The notes under the pieces were generated by a model. The model was not told where the DNA came from. It saw only the letters and a program-made list of their open reading frames with translations, and did no database searches. Below, piece after piece: positions 52,623 to 64,000 of a stretch of 64,000 nucleotides of DNA. Positions within the stretch are counted from its first letter, which is position 1. Each line of letters opens with the position of its first letter. Source of the stretch: Burkholderia aenigmatica. Its GTDB lineage: Bacteria; Pseudomonadota; Gammaproteobacteria; Burkholderiales; Burkholderiaceae. Both the position numbers and the translations under genes were made by a program. Location: NCBI RefSeq assembly GCF_902499175.1, contig NZ_CABVQC010000040.1:1-64000 (forward strand), in the 5' to 3' direction.

Positions 52623-53423
52623 TTATTCTCCAGTCTTGCCGTCTTCGGGCTTGCCGGCGCCACGGCGCGGTGCGCCACGGCGAGCACCCGGAGCGCCGCC
52701 TTCGCCGTCACGGCGCGGACGACGGTCGCCCGGACGCGCATTGCGACGCGGACGCTTGTCTTCGGCTACTTCTTCCACCACCGGTGCGTCGTTGCGGCCG
52801 AGCGTGTCGCCCTTGTAAACCCACACCTTGACGCCGATGATCCCGTAGGTCGTCTTCGCTTCCGAGGTCGCGTAGTCGATATCGGCACGCAGCGTGTGAA
52901 GGGGCACGCGACCTTCGCGATACCACTCCGTACGAGCGATTTCGATACCGTTCAGACGGCCCGCGCTCATGATCTTGATGCCTTGAGCACCCAGACGCAT
53001 CGCGTTCTGCATCGCACGCTTCATCGCGCGGCGGAACATGATCCGGCGCTCGAGCTGTTGCGTGATCGAGTCAGCGATCAGCTGAGCATCGGTTTCCGGC
53101 TTGCGGATTTCTTCGATGTTGACGTGAACCGGAACGCCCATGCGGCGTTGCAGTTCCGTCTTCAGCTGCTCGATATCCTCGCCCTTCTTGCCGATGACCA
53201 CACCCGGACGCGAGCTGTAAATCGTGATGCGCGCGTTCTTCGCCGGACGCTCGATGACGACCCGACCGACCGAAGCGTTCTTCAGCTTCTTCTTCAGGTA
53301 TTCACGAACACCGATGTCTTCCTGCAGCATCGCCGCGAAATTGTTGTTGTTCGCGTACCAACGCGAAGCCCAATTGCGGCTGACAGCCAGGCGGAAGCCA
53401 GTCGGATGAATTTTCTGTCCCAT
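52623..53423 (-). CDS. rpsC: 30S ribosomal protein S3
   Basis: 266 residues; [20 protein letters not shown] starts it and the KH domain [18 protein letters not shown] is at about residues 75-95. The conserved fold ends near residue 215; the last 50 residues are an Arg/Gly/Pro-rich charged tail ([18 protein letters not shown] and on), longer than in E. coli (233). It lies at the mRNA entry channel. 11 nt after rplV. Confidence 0.98.
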   Translation of the reverse strand: MGQKIHPTGFRLAVSRNWASRWYANNNNFAAMLQEDIGVREYLKKKLKNASVGRVVIERPAKNARITIYSSRPGVVIGKKGEDIEQLKTELQRRMGVPVHVNIEEIRKPETDAQLIADSITQQLERRIMFRRAMKRAMQNAMRLGAQGIKIMSAGRLNGIEIARTEWYREGRVPLHTLRADIDYATSEAKTTYGIIGVKVWVYKGDTLGRNDAPVVEEVAEDKRPRRNARPGDRRPRRDGEGGAPGARRGAPRRGAGKPEDGKTGE

Positions 53424-53434
53424 CGTATGGCTCC

Positions 53435-53764
53435 TTAATTCCCGACCGTCACAGTGATGTGACAGGATTGCTTCTCGATGCGGTTACCGCGGCCCTTGGC
53501 GCGCGCGGTGAAACGCTTGAGCGATGCAGCCTTGTCGACGTAGATGCTCTTGATCTTGAGCTCGTCGATATCGGCGCCTTCGTTGTGCTCCGCATTCGCG
53601 ATTGCCGACAGCACAACCTTCTTCACGATGCCAGCCGCTTTCTTCGGCGAGAACGTCAGAACGTTCAGCGCCTTGTCGACCGGCAAACCGCGGATCTGGT
53701 CAGCCACAAGGCGCGTTTTTTGCGCCGAGATGCGGGCACCGCGATGAATTGCTTTCACTTCCAT
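53435..53764 (-). CDS. rplV: 50S ribosomal protein L22
   Basis: 109 residues: [40 protein letters not shown], and [20 protein letters not shown] with the long beta hairpin that lines the exit tunnel. 12 nt after rpsS. Confidence 0.98.
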
Positions 53765-53776
53765 CTTGATTGCCCC

Positions 53777-54052
53777 TTATTTCTTGGCCTTCTTGTCGGC
53801 TGCGTGACCCTTGAACGTACGGGTCAGTGCGAACTCGCCAAGCTTGTGGCCGACCATGTTTTCCGAGATGTACACCGGAACGTGTTGACGGCCGTTGTGA
53901 ACAGCGATCGTCAGGCCGATGAAATCCGGCAGAATCGTCGAGCGACGCGACCAGGTCTTGATCGGCTTTTTGTCGCGCGAAGCTGCAGCCGCCTCAACTT
54001 TCTTCAGCAAATGGGCGTCGCAGAACGGACCTTTTTTAACAGAACGTGCCAT
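53777..54052 (-). CDS. rpsS: 30S ribosomal protein S19
   Basis: 91 residues: [20 protein letters not shown], then [20 protein letters not shown] and [20 protein letters not shown]. It sits in the 30S head with S13. 10 nt after rplB. Confidence 0.98.
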
Positions 54053-54062
54053 TGCCTACTCC

Positions 54063-54890
54063 TTAACGCTTGTGACGGCGCTGGACGATCATCGTCGTCG
54101 TGCGCTTGTTGCTACGGGTGCGATAACCCTTAGCCGGCGTACCCCACGGGCTAACCGGATCGCGACCTGCAGCCGTCTTGCCCTCACCACCACCGTGCGG
54201 GTGATCAACCGGGTTCATCGCAACGCCACGCACCGTCGGGCGGATACCGCGCCAGCGGTTCGCGCCAGCCTTGCCGATCTGGCGCAGGCTATGCTCTTCG
54301 TTGCCGACTTCACCGATCGTTGCACGGCACTCGATGTGCACGCGGCGGATTTCGCCCGAACGCAGACGAACCTGCGCGTAGACGCCTTCACGTGCGAGCA
54401 GCATGGCCGACGTACCAGCCGAACGCGCCATTTGCGCGCCCTTGCCCGGCAGCATCTCGATGCAGTGGATCGTCGTACCGACCGGAATGTTGCGGATCGG
54501 CAGCGTGTTGCCTGCACGGATCGGCGCTTCCGAACCCGACATCAGCTGTTGGCCGACGGTCAGGCCCTTCGGGGCGATGATGTAGCGACGTTCGCCGTCT
54601 GCGTAGAGCACCAGCGCGATGTTCGCGCTACGGTTCGGGTCGTACTCGAGACGCTCGACCTTTGCCGGGATGCCATCCTTCGTGCGACGGAAATCGACGA
54701 TACGATAGTGTTGCTTGTGACCACCACCCTTGTGACGCGTGGTGATACGACCGTTGTTGTTACGGCCGGCGGTCGAGCTCTGCGAGTCGAGCAGTGCCGC
54801 GAACGGCTTGCCCTGGTGCAGATTCTTGTTGACCACCTTGACCATCGCGCGGCGACCCGGCGATGTCGGCTTAACTTTAACGATTGCCAT
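54063..54890 (-). CDS. rplB: 50S ribosomal protein L2
   Basis: 275 residues: [20 protein letters not shown] at the start and the peptidyl-transferase-associated loop [20 protein letters not shown] near the end. The conserved His near 230 lies in this loop. It bridges subunits and supports peptide bond formation. 2 nt after rplW. Confidence 0.98.
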
Positions 54891-54892
54891 GA

Positions 54893-55207
54893 TTACTTGG
54901 CCTCCGCTTCAAAGTTGATTTCCTGGCCGGGCTTCAGGCAAACGTACGCCTTCTTCACGTCCTTGCGGCGGCCCATCGAACGGCCAAAGCGCTTCTGCTT
55001 GCCCTTCTGAACCAGCACGTTGACGGAATCAACTTCAACCTTGAACAGCAGCTCGACCGCTGCCTTCACTTCCTGCTTCGTGGCATCCGGCGCGACTTCG
55101 AACACGACTTGCTCGTTCTTGTCGGCAACCAGCGTCGCCTTTTCCGAGATGACCGGCGCGAGCAGGACCTGCATCAAACGATGATCGTTCTTGCGAATCT
55201 CGCTCAT
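54893..55207 (-). CDS. rplW: 50S ribosomal protein L23
   Basis: 104 residues: [40 protein letters not shown] and [15 protein letters not shown]. Main docking site of trigger factor and SRP at the exit. ATG 55207 overlaps the rplD stop by 4 nt. Confidence 0.98.
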
Positions 55208-55824
55208 GACAGCAACTCCTCGATCTGGGCGACCGCAGCCTTCGTGACCAGCACTTTCTTGAAGTAGATCAGCGACAGCGGGTCAGCGTAACGCGGCTCG
55301 ACAATCGCCACGTGCGGCAGGTTGCGCGAAGCCAGGTACAGGTTCTCGTCGACCGTATCCGTAATGATCAGCACGGAGTCGAGACCCATGGTCTTGAATT
55401 TTTCGGCCAGCAGCTTGGTCTTCGGCGCTTCGAGGATGATGTCCTCGACGACCGACAGACGGCCTTCACGGGCCAGCTGCGAGAAGATCGAGCAGAGACC
55501 TGCGCGATGCATCTTCTTGTTGACCTTGTGCGAGAAGTTTTCTTCCGGCGAATTCGGGAAGATACGACCACCGCCACGCCACAACGGGCTCGACGACATA
55601 CCGGCACGAGCGCGGCCCGTACCCTTCTGGCGCCACGGCTTCTTCGTCGTGTGCTTGACTTGCTCACGGTCCTTCTGTGCGCGGTTACCCTGGCGAGCAT
55701 TCGCCTGGTAAGCGACGACGACCTGGTGGATCAGCGCTTCGTTGTAGTCACGACCGAACACGACGTCCGATGCGTTGACCACTGCACCTTCCTGACCATT
55801 TTCGTTCAGGAGCTTGAGTTCCAT
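55204..55824 (-). CDS. rplD: 50S ribosomal protein L4
   Basis: 206 residues: [20 protein letters not shown], the extended loop [20 protein letters not shown] that lines the exit tunnel, and [20 protein letters not shown]. In E. coli it also represses the S10 operon through its leader. Its ATG shares one base with the rplC stop (TAATG). Confidence 0.98.
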
Positions 55825-56474
55825 TATTTCGCCCCCTTGGTCTTGACGGCCGGCGTCACGAAGACTTTGCCGCCCTTCGCGCCCGGAATCGCACCCTTCA
55901 CGAGCAGCAGCTTGCGCTCTGCGTCGATACGAGCGATTTCGAGGTTCTGCACCGTCACCGTCACGTCACCCATGTGACCCGTCATGCGTTTACCCGGGAA
56001 AACACGACCCGGATCCTGCGCCATACCGATCGAGCCCGGCACGTTGTGCGAGCGCGAGTTACCGTGCGTAGCACGGCCGGAGGAGAAGTTGTAACGCTTG
56101 ATCGTACCGGCGTAGCCCTTACCGATCGACACGCCTTGCACGTCGACCTTCTGGCCCACTTCGAAAAGATCTGCACCGACCACGGCGCCATTCGACAGCT
56201 CAGCTGCCTTGGCCGCGTCAATGCGGAATTCCTTGAGGATTTCACCGGCTTCGACACCGGCTTTGGCGAGATGACCTGCCAGCGGCTTCGTCACGCGCGA
56301 GGCACGACGGGAGCCGAATGCAACCTGCACGGCCGTGTAGCCGTCGGTTTCAACAGTCTTGATCTGCGTCACGCGGTTGTCCGACACGTCCAGCACGGTG
56401 ACGGGAATCGAATCCCCTTCCGCCGTGAAGATACGGGTCATGCCAACCTTGCGACCTACGAGTCCAAGGCTCAT
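55824..56474 (-). CDS. rplC: 50S ribosomal protein L3
   Basis: 216 residues: [20 protein letters not shown], the central extension [20 protein letters not shown] reaching toward the peptidyl transferase centre, and [21 protein letters not shown] chose the ATG at 56474 because GGAG then lies 6 nt away. ATG codons at 56477 and 56486 are alternatives. A consensus promoter and leader lie upstream, in the 177-nt gap after rpsJ. Confidence 0.97.
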   Translation of the reverse strand: MSLGLVGRKVGMTRIFTAEGDSIPVTVLDVSDNRVTQIKTVETDGYTAVQVAFGSRRASRVTKPLAGHLAKAGVEAGEILKEFRIDAAKAAELSNGAVVGADLFEVGQKVDVQGVSIGKGYAGTIKRYNFSSGRATHGNSRSHNVPGSIGMAQDPGRVFPGKRMTGHMGDVTVTVQNLEIARIDAERKLLLVKGAIPGAKGGKVFVTPAVKTKGAK

Positions 56475-56573
56475 CATTTTCTCCATTCCCGACTGCGATT
56501 GGTCGGGGCTGATTTACAAAATGCCGGGCACGCAAGGCCCAACTTTTTTTCGCGAATACACGAAAAGCCAAGC

Positions 56574-56602
56574 ATTATAGCCCGACCTCGCGTTTTCCGC
56601 AA
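56574..56602 (-). promoter_or_regulatory. Candidate sigma-70 promoter between rpsJ and rplC
   Basis: Minus strand TTGCGG (56597-56602), 17-nt spacer, TATAAT (56574-56579), an excellent match. It gives a leader of about 95 nt before rplC that contains a short hairpin (CCGAC-N7-GTCGG). It would let rplC and the rest of S10 be made apart from rpsJ. Confidence 0.7.
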
Positions 56603-56651
56603 GCAATCAAAGACTTAGCGCCGCCCGGCAAGCCGATCGGCGCTGGAAGCC

Positions 56652-56963
56652 TTATTGCAGCTTGATTTCCACGTCGACGCCAGCCGGCAAGTCGAGCTTC
56701 ATCAGCGCGTCAACCGTCTTGTCGGTCGGATCGACGATGTCCATCAGGCGCTGGTGGGTACGGATTTCGAGCTGATCGCGCGACGTCTTGTTGACGTGCG
56801 GCGAACGCAGGATGTCAAAACGCTGAATGCGCGTCGGCAGCGGCACCGGGCCACGGACGATTGCGCCAGTCCGCTTCGCGGTATCGACGATCTCGGCAGC
56901 CGATTGATCGATCAGACGATAGTCGAAAGCCTTCAGGCGAATGCGGATTTTCTGTTGCTGCAT
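56652..56963 (-). CDS. rpsJ: 30S ribosomal protein S10 (NusE)
   Basis: 103 residues: [20 protein letters not shown], then [20 protein letters not shown] and [20 protein letters not shown]. It is both a 30S head protein and the NusE antitermination factor that binds NusG and NusB. ATG 56963 with AAGGAA; an upstream ATG lies in the leader. First gene of the S10 set, separated from rplC by a promoter. Confidence 0.98.
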   Translation of the reverse strand: MQQQKIRIRLKAFDYRLIDQSAAEIVDTAKRTGAIVRGPVPLPTRIQRFDILRSPHVNKTSRDQLEIRTHQRLMDIVDPTDKTVDALMKLDLPAGVDVEIKLQ

Positions 56964-57085
56964 GACGATTCCTTGAAAAGAGCGAGGCGATGTTGCATCG
57001 CCGAACACTAAAAGAACGCGAAACATGACGCCTGCGGGGAGCGAGACACCACGTTCCGAACGGTACTTCCACTGCTAAGCCCGCG

Positions 57086-57091
57086 ATTCTA
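57086..57091 (-). promoter_or_regulatory. Candidate -10 element upstream of rpsJ
   Basis: Minus strand TAGAAT, 123 nt before the rpsJ start and just after the tuf terminator. The -35 region (CACCAT) is poor. A promoter is expected here because a terminator separates tuf from rpsJ, but the match is weak. Confidence 0.35.
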
Positions 57092-57146
57092 CACGAAATT
57101 CTGGAGCGATGGTGCGAGTTTCTCACCCCACGCAACGGCGCGCCGG

Positions 57147-57188
57147 AAAAACAAAACCGGGTGCCAGCGCAAGCTGGACACCCGGTTT
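57147..57188 (-). terminator. Rho-independent terminator after tuf
   Basis: Long stem AAACCGGGTG(T)CCAGC / GCTGG(C)ACCCGGTTT with a 4-nt loop, then TGTTTTT on the minus strand. It closes the str operon about 60 nt after tuf. Confidence 0.85.
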
Positions 57189-57249
57189 CGACGGTACAAC
57201 TGCATACCGCGGAATCGCGGACCCCGTCGGGATCCGCGGATCGTCGATA

Positions 57250-58440
57250 TTACTCGATGATCTTGGCGACGACGCCGGCGCCGACCGTACGGCCGCCTTC
57301 GCGGATTGCGAAGCGCAGACCTTCTTCCATCGCGATCGGAGCGATCAGCTTCACCGTGATCGACACGTTGTCGCCCGGCATCACCATTTCCTTGTCCTTC
57401 GGCAGCTCGATCGAGCCCGTCACGTCCGTCGTACGGAAGTAGAACTGCGGACGGTAGTTGTTGAAGAACGGCGTGTGACGGCCGCCTTCGTCCTTGCTCA
57501 GCACGTACACTTCAGCCGTGAAGTGCGTGTGCGGCGTGATCGAACCCGGCTTCGCCAGAACCTGGCCACGCTCCACGTCTTCACGCTTCGTGCCGCGCAG
57601 CAGGATACCAACGTTGTCGCCTGCTTGACCTTGGTCCAGCAGCTTGCGGAACATTTCAACGCCCGTGCAGGTCGTCTTCACCGTCGGCTTGATACCGACG
57701 ATTTCGATTTCTTCGCCGACCTTCACGATGCCGCGCTCAACGCGACCCGTCACAACCGTACCACGGCCCGAGATCGAGAACACGTCTTCCACCGGCATCA
57801 GGAACGCGCCGTCAACTGCACGCTCCGGCGTCGGGATGTACGTGTCCAGCGCGTCGGCCAAGCTCATGATCGCCACTTCGCCCAGCTCGCCCGTGTCGCC
57901 TTCCAGCGCCAGCTTTGCCGAACCCTTCACGATCGGCGTGTCGTCGCCCGGGAAGTCGTACTTCGACAGGAGTTCGCGAACTTCCATCTCGACCAGCTCG
58001 AGCAGTTCAGCGTCGTCCACCATGTCGCACTTGTTCAGGAACACGATGATGTACGGAACGCCAACCTGACGTGCCAGCAAGATGTGCTCACGCGTCTGCG
58101 GCATCGGGCCGTCAGCTGCCGAGCAAACCAGGATCGCGCCGTCCATCTGCGCTGCGCCCGTGATCATGTTCTTCACATAGTCAGCGTGGCCCGGGCAGTC
58201 GACGTGTGCGTAGTGGCGGTTAGCCGTTTCGTACTCGACGTGTGCCGTGTTGATCGTGATGCCGCGCGCCTTTTCTTCCGGTGCCGCGTCGATCTGGTCG
58301 TATGCCTTCGCTTCGCCGCCGAACTTCTTCGTCAGAACCGTCGTGATCGCTGCCGTCAGCGTCGTCTTGCCGTGGTCAACGTGACCAATCGTACCAACGT
58401 TCACGTGCGGCTTGGTCCGCTCGAATTTACCTTTTGCCAT
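57250..58440 (-). CDS. tuf: Elongation factor Tu
   Basis: 396 residues. G1 GHVDHGKTT (residues 19-27), G3 [10 protein letters not shown]4 NKCD and G5 GSAKLALEG are all intact, and the tRNA-binding domains II and III follow. It brings aminoacyl-tRNA to the ribosome with GTP. Burkholderia usually has two tuf copies; only this one is in the window. ATG 58440, 39 nt after fusA. Confidence 0.98.
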   Translation of the reverse strand: MAKGKFERTKPHVNVGTIGHVDHGKTTLTAAITTVLTKKFGGEAKAYDQIDAAPEEKARGITINTAHVEYETANRHYAHVDCPGHADYVKNMITGAAQMDGAILVCSAADGPMPQTREHILLARQVGVPYIIVFLNKCDMVDDAELLELVEMEVRELLSKYDFPGDDTPIVKGSAKLALEGDTGELGEVAIMSLADALDTYIPTPERAVDGAFLMPVEDVFSISGRGTVVTGRVERGIVKVGEEIEIVGIKPTVKTTCTGVEMFRKLLDQGQAGDNVGILLRGTKREDVERGQVLAKPGSITPHTHFTAEVYVLSKDEGGRHTPFFNNYRPQFYFRTTDVTGSIELPKDKEMVMPGDNVSITVKLIAPIAMEEGLRFAIREGGRTVGAGVVAKIIE

Positions 58441-58479
58441 GATTCTCTTCTTTCAAAAATAATCGATTGTGATAACGAA

Positions 58480-60582
<2,103 letters not shown>

Positions 60583-60605
60583 TTTGATCCTCTACTGGGA
60601 TGACG

Positions 60606-60626
60606 CGATGCAGCGCCGCTGCATCG
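60606..60626 (-). repeat. Perfect inverted repeat between rpsG and fusA
   Basis: CGATGCAGC-GCC-GCTGCATCG, 9-bp arms (60606-60614 and 60618-60626), within the 123-nt gap ahead of fusA. It has no T-tract, so it is probably an RNA-structure or translational control element, not a terminator. Confidence 0.6.
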
Positions 60627-60705
60627 TGCTTCAACACAAACGGGCGAGGCGCCTGAAAAGCGCACCCGCCCGGAATTTATTTCCGCTAAAAGCCCAGCCA
60701 GGCGC

Positions 60706-61176
60706 TTAGAAACGGAAATGCGAGAACGCGCGGTTGGCTTCTGCCATGCGGTGAACTTCGTCGCGCTTCTTCATCGCGCCGCCACGGCCTTCGGCCGCTT
60801 CGGAGAGTTCACCTGCCAGGCGCAGGGCCATCGACTTCTCGCTACGCTTCTTCGCAGCCTCACGCAGCCAGCGCATCGCCAATGCCATACGACGCGACGG
60901 GCGCACTTCGACCGGAACTTGATAGTTGGCACCACCAACGCGACGGCTCTTCACTTCGACCACCGGCTTGACGTTGTTGAGCGCAACCGTGAACACTTCC
61001 AGCGGGTCCTTGCCACCCTTGGTCTGGATTTGTTCGAATGCGCCATAAACGATGCGCTCTGCGACCGACTTCTTGCCGGACAGCATCAGCATGTTCATGA
61101 ACTTGGCTACATCAACGTTACCGAACTTCGGATCCGGCAACACTTCCCGCTTGGGGACTTCGCGACGACGCGGCAT
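60706..61176 (-). CDS. rpsG: 30S ribosomal protein S7
   Basis: 156 residues: [20 protein letters not shown], then the conserved [20 protein letters not shown] and a C-terminal RAFSHFRF. It organises the 3' major domain of 16S rRNA and, in E. coli, represses the str operon through the rpsL-rpsG gap. ATG 61176; its gap to rpsL has a palindrome. Confidence 0.98.
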   Translation of the reverse strand: MPRRREVPKREVLPDPKFGNVDVAKFMNMLMLSGKKSVAERIVYGAFEQIQTKGGKDPLEVFTVALNNVKPVVEVKSRRVGGANYQVPVEVRPSRRMALAMRWLREAAKKRSEKSMALRLAGELSEAAEGRGGAMKKRDEVHRMAEANRAFSHFRF

Positions 61177-61200
61177 GATTCTTCCTTTACTTGTTCAGTT

Positions 61201-61218
61201 GGAGCTGGTTCCAGCTCC
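61201..61218 (-). repeat. Inverted repeat in the rpsL-rpsG gap
   Basis: GGAGCTGG-TT-CCAGCTCC, 8-bp arms, about 25 nt upstream of the rpsG start in a 172-nt gap. In E. coli this gap is the S7 repressor target, so a structured region here is plausible for the same purpose. Confidence 0.5.
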
Positions 61219-61348
61219 GCGGCCACCAACAAACCCGATCACATCTTCACGACTAACCAGCTTGGCCGGGTGACCACTTACTCGACAGCACCGGCAATCC
61301 GGCACTCCCGCCTTGACCGCCCTGCGGCGATCCCTGATCAAAAACTGC

Positions 61349-61729
61349 TTACTTGGCAGCCTTTGCACGCTTCGCGCCGTACTTCGAGCGCGCTTGCTTA
61401 CGGTCCTTGACGCCCTGGGTATCCAGCGAGCCGCGAACCATGTGGTAACGCACACCCGGCAAGTCCTTGACACGGCCGCCGCGGATCAGCACAACCGAGT
61501 GTTCCTGCAGGTTGTGGCCTTCACCGCCGATGTACGAAATCACTTCGAAGCCGTTCGTCAGACGAACCTTGGCGACCTTACGGAGTGCCGAGTTCGGCTT
61601 CTTCGGCGTCGTCGTGTACACACGGGTGCACACGCCGCGACGCTGGGGGCAGTCCTGCAGGGCCGGGCTCTTGCTCTTCGTCGTTTCCGACTGACGGCCT
61701 TTGCGAACCAGTTGGTTGATGGTTGGCAT
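61349..61729 (-). CDS. rpsL: 30S ribosomal protein S12
   Basis: 126 residues: [20 protein letters not shown], then [20 protein letters not shown] (with the Lys classically linked to streptomycin response) and [20 protein letters not shown]. It monitors decoding accuracy. First gene of the str operon, with a strong promoter about 140 nt upstream. Confidence 0.98.
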
Positions 61730-61866
61730 TGTTTATTCCTGAAATTGAACAAAATCTGCGCATCGATTTCGGGCAAAGCGAGAATCGGCGCACAGTTGAC
61801 TTCCGAACCGGCGAAACGGGGCGATCTTTCGAACGCAACTCGGCCCACCGAATACCGGAACCCAGC

Positions 61867-61896
61867 ATCATATTCCGGAAATACCAACTAAGTCAA
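61867..61896 (-). promoter_or_regulatory. Candidate sigma-70 promoter of the str operon
   Basis: Minus strand TTGACT (61891-61896), 18-nt spacer, TATGAT (61867-61872). Gives a leader of about 130 nt before rpsL. A near-consensus -35. Confidence 0.65.
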
Positions 61897-61955
61897 CGGC
61901 TTGCGTGATTCGCCGGCCGGACATGCGGTTTACCGGAAGGGTCGGAACACCGGTG

Positions 61956-63803
61956 TCAGGCCGACTCGACGACGTCGATGATCTCGTCGCCGAAGCGCTC
62001 CAGCTTGCGCACGCCCATGCCGGGGATATGGCGCAGGTCGTCGATCGACTCTGGCGCATTGCGTGCGATCTCGGCGAGCGTCGCGTCGTGGAAGATCACG
62101 TAGGCCGGCACGCCGTCCGTCTTCGCGGTTTCCGCACGCCATGCGCGCAGCGCATCCCACCGTGCGCGCTCACGCGTGCCCATGCCGGCCGTCGGATCGA
62201 CGCGCGTACCGCTGCGGCTCGACGACTGGCGCGTACGCTGCGGCTTCACGTAGCGGCGCAGCGTGACCTTCTCCTCGTTCTTCAGCACGGGCTTCGCGGC
62301 CTCGGTCAGCACGAGCGCGCCGAAGCCGCCATGATCGACGGCCAGGTAGCCGTACGCGACGAGCTGCCGGAAAATCGCGCGCCACTCCGGCTCCGACAGC
62401 GACGCACCGATGCCGAACGTCGTGAGCTGGTCGTGGCCGCGCTGCAACACCTTCTCGGTGCGCCCGCCGCGCAGGATCTCGATCAGGTGGCTCGAGCCGA
62501 AATTGAAGCCGCTCGCGCGCTGCGCGCGGAACACGCACGACAGTGCCATCTGCGCCTCACGCGTTGCATCCCACGAAGCGGGCGGCTCAAGGCACGTGTC
62601 GCAGTTGCCGCACGGCTTGCTCTCTTCGCCGAAGTAGTTCAGCAGCCGCACGCGGCGGCACGAGATCGTCTCGCACAGCCCGAGCAGCGCGTCGAGCTTC
62701 GACGTCTGGACGCGCTTGTGTGCGTCGTCCGCATCGGACTCGTCGATCATCTTGCGCTGCTGGACGACGTCGCCGAGACCGTACGCCATCCACGCATTCG
62801 CGGGCATCCCGTCGCGGCCGGCGCGGCCCGTTTCCTGGTAGTACCCTTCGACGCTCTTCGGCAGATCCAGGTGTGCGACGAAGCGCACGTCCGGTTTGTC
62901 GATGCCCATGCCGAACGCGATCGTCGCGCACATCACGATGCCTTCCTCGCGCTGGAACATTTCCTGGTGCTTCTGCCGCACCTCGAACTCCATCCCTGCG
63001 TGATACGGCAGCGCACGCACGCCCTGCGCCTTCAGCCATTCGGCCGTTTCCTCGACCTTGCGGCGCGACAGGCAATAGACGACGCCCGCATCCGTCGTAC
63101 CGTCGGCATTCGTGTGTTCGGCGCGGATGAAATCGAGCAGCTGCGAACGTGCGTTGTCCTTTTCGACGATCCGGTAGCGGATGTTCGGGCGATCGAAGCT
63201 CGACACGAACACGCGCGCGTCGTCGAGCGCGAGACGGTGGATGATCTCGTCGCGCGTGATGGCATCGGCCGTGGCGGTGAGCGCGACACGTGGAACCGAC
63301 GGGAACCGCTCGTGCAGCACCGACAGCTGGATGTATTCCGGGCGGAAATCGTGCCCCCATTGCGACACGCAATGCGCCTCGTCGATCGCGAACAGGCCGA
63401 TCTTCGCGCGCTCGAGCAGGTCGAGGAAGCGCCCCGTCATCAGCCGTTCCGGTGCGACGTACAGCAGGTCGATTTCGCCTTCGCGCAACGCGCGCTCGGT
63501 CGCCGCGGCCTCGGCACCCGACAGCGTGGAATTGAGGTACGCCGCGCGCACGCCGACTTCGCTGAGTGCGGCGACCTGATCCTGCATCAGCGCGATCAGC
63601 GGCGACACGACGATGCCCGCGCCCTGCCCGGCCTCGCGGCGCAGCAGCGCCGGAATCTGGTAGCACAGCGACTTGCCGCCGCCGGTCGGCATCAGCACGA
63701 GGCAATCGCCACCGCCGGCGACGTGTTCGACGATCTCGCCCTGCTGGCCGCGAAATGCGGGGTAACCAAATACTTCGTCGAGGATTTCGAGGGCGCGGGA
63801 CAT
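61956..63803 (-). CDS. recQ: ATP-dependent DNA helicase RecQ
   Basis: 615 residues. Helicase core: Walker [13 protein letters not shown] (Lys43 or 44), [17 protein letters not shown], then the motif [10 protein letters not shown]. The zinc-binding and winged-helix part carries CGNCDTC, and the C-terminal HRDC domain (about 530-610; [19 protein letters not shown]) ends it. A 3'-5' helicase in recombination and replication-fork repair. ATG 63803. Not part of the ribosomal operon; the str promoter is within its downstream region. Confidence 0.96.
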   Translation of the reverse strand: MSRALEILDEVFGYPAFRGQQGEIVEHVAGGGDCLVLMPTGGGKSLCYQIPALLRREAGQGAGIVVSPLIALMQDQVAALSEVGVRAAYLNSTLSGAEAAATERALREGEIDLLYVAPERLMTGRFLDLLERAKIGLFAIDEAHCVSQWGHDFRPEYIQLSVLHERFPSVPRVALTATADAITRDEIIHRLALDDARVFVSSFDRPNIRYRIVEKDNARSQLLDFIRAEHTNADGTTDAGVVYCLSRRKVEETAEWLKAQGVRALPYHAGMEFEVRQKHQEMFQREEGIVMCATIAFGMGIDKPDVRFVAHLDLPKSVEGYYQETGRAGRDGMPANAWMAYGLGDVVQQRKMIDESDADDAHKRVQTSKLDALLGLCETISCRRVRLLNYFGEESKPCGNCDTCLEPPASWDATREAQMALSCVFRAQRASGFNFGSSHLIEILRGGRTEKVLQRGHDQLTTFGIGASLSEPEWRAIFRQLVAYGYLAVDHGGFGALVLTEAAKPVLKNEEKVTLRRYVKPQRTRQSSSRSGTRVDPTAGMGTRERARWDALRAWRAETAKTDGVPAYVIFHDATLAEIARNAPESIDDLRHIPGMGVRKLERFGDEIIDVVESA

Positions 63804-64000
63804 GAATGAGGACAGGGACGGCTAAACGATGACCGCAATTTTAACAACCCGCTCGCGCGACGCGTGGCGAATCGTGCAGTTTTGGCCGGTTGGCCAGGTT
63901 CGTTCGCGCGCATGACGGGCCTGCCAGGGCCGCGCTGCGAGTGATTGCGATGGCTGCGGCGGCACCTGCAGCCAGGCGGCGCCTGGCTCGCAAGCAACCT
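63804..64000. other. Region upstream of recQ to the window edge
   Basis: About 200 bases with no credible gene. It should hold the recQ promoter, but I found no clear hexamers. Short open frames here have no family features. Confidence 0.4.

Noticed and set aside
61905-63809. 634-codon open frame on the plus strand
   Set aside because: Antisense to recQ; a GC-bias artefact.
63692-63997. 101-codon minus-strand frame at the right edge
   Set aside because: Overlaps the recQ N-terminal region in another frame and shows no recognisable sequence.

Overview
The window is a GC-rich (roughly two-thirds G+C) chromosomal segment of a betaproteobacterium, most likely Burkholderia and probably the B. 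cepacia complex. This rests on protein character and gene order: rpsL-rpsG-fusA-tuf leading into the S10, spc and alpha ribosomal operons, ResB-CcsB cytochrome c maturation, pilMNOPQ-aroKB, gltBD, and an N-terminally unusual ThiE. I saw no rRNA, tRNA, CRISPR array, prophage or intact insertion sequence. The content is core chromosome, not an island.

Layout, left to right. (1) 1-2800, minus strand: thiamine operon thiO-thiS-thiG-thiE (thiE cut by the edge) behind a TPP riboswitch. (2) 3054-4823: a plus-strand SbmA/BacA-like ABC exporter, followed by the broken N-terminal remnant of a short-chain dehydrogenase. (3) 5221-7274: thpR coupled to an Na+/alanine symporter gene. (4) 7640-14898: gltB-gltD glutamate synthase, with a degenerate REP-associated tyrosine transposase (RAYT) just upstream in the same direction. 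(5) 15092-15823: ompW. (6) 15993-21074: ugpBAEC-ugpQ for glycerol-3-phosphate and glycerophosphodiester uptake. (7) 21165-28111: dgt-like, aroB, aroK and the type IV pilus cluster pilM-pilN-pilO/P-pilQ, divergent from mrcA (PBP1A). (8) 30817-33242: cyaY, lptM, msrQ, msrP. (9) 33401-37683: ccsB, resB, cytochrome c4. (10) 37898-42131: engB, hemB, dsbD, cutA. (11) 42334-61729: about 19 kb of minus-strand translation genes, in transcription order str (rpsL, rpsG, fusA, tuf), S10 (rpsJ to rpsQ), spc (rplN to secY) and alpha (infA, rpmJ, rpsM, rpsK, rpsD, rpoA, rplQ). (12) 61956-63803: recQ.

Several groups form functional units. ResB and CcsB attach heme to c-type cytochromes such as the adjacent cytochrome c4, and DsbD nearby supplies periplasmic reducing power. 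MsrPQ repairs oxidised periplasmic methionines. The pilus alignment complex and secretin are co-transcribed with two shikimate genes. Many junctions are 4-nt ATGA or GTGA overlaps (thiG/thiE, alsT/thpR, pilM/pilN, pilN/pilO-P, pilO-P/pilQ, aroK/aroB, ugpA/ugpE, rplD/rplW, rpmC/rpsQ), which suggests translational coupling.

The most interesting signals are: a RAYT that has lost its HUH metal-binding histidines (now Q-V-Q) but gained an AT-hook-like tail, next to gltB; a PilO-PilP fusion in the pilus operon; a perfect 12-bp palindrome lying across a good sigma-70 promoter between rpsQ and rplN; and terminator-like or nested hairpins in the rpsK-rpsD, rpsD-rpoA and rpoA-rplQ gaps of the alpha operon. 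I did not find a clear undescribed multi-gene system.
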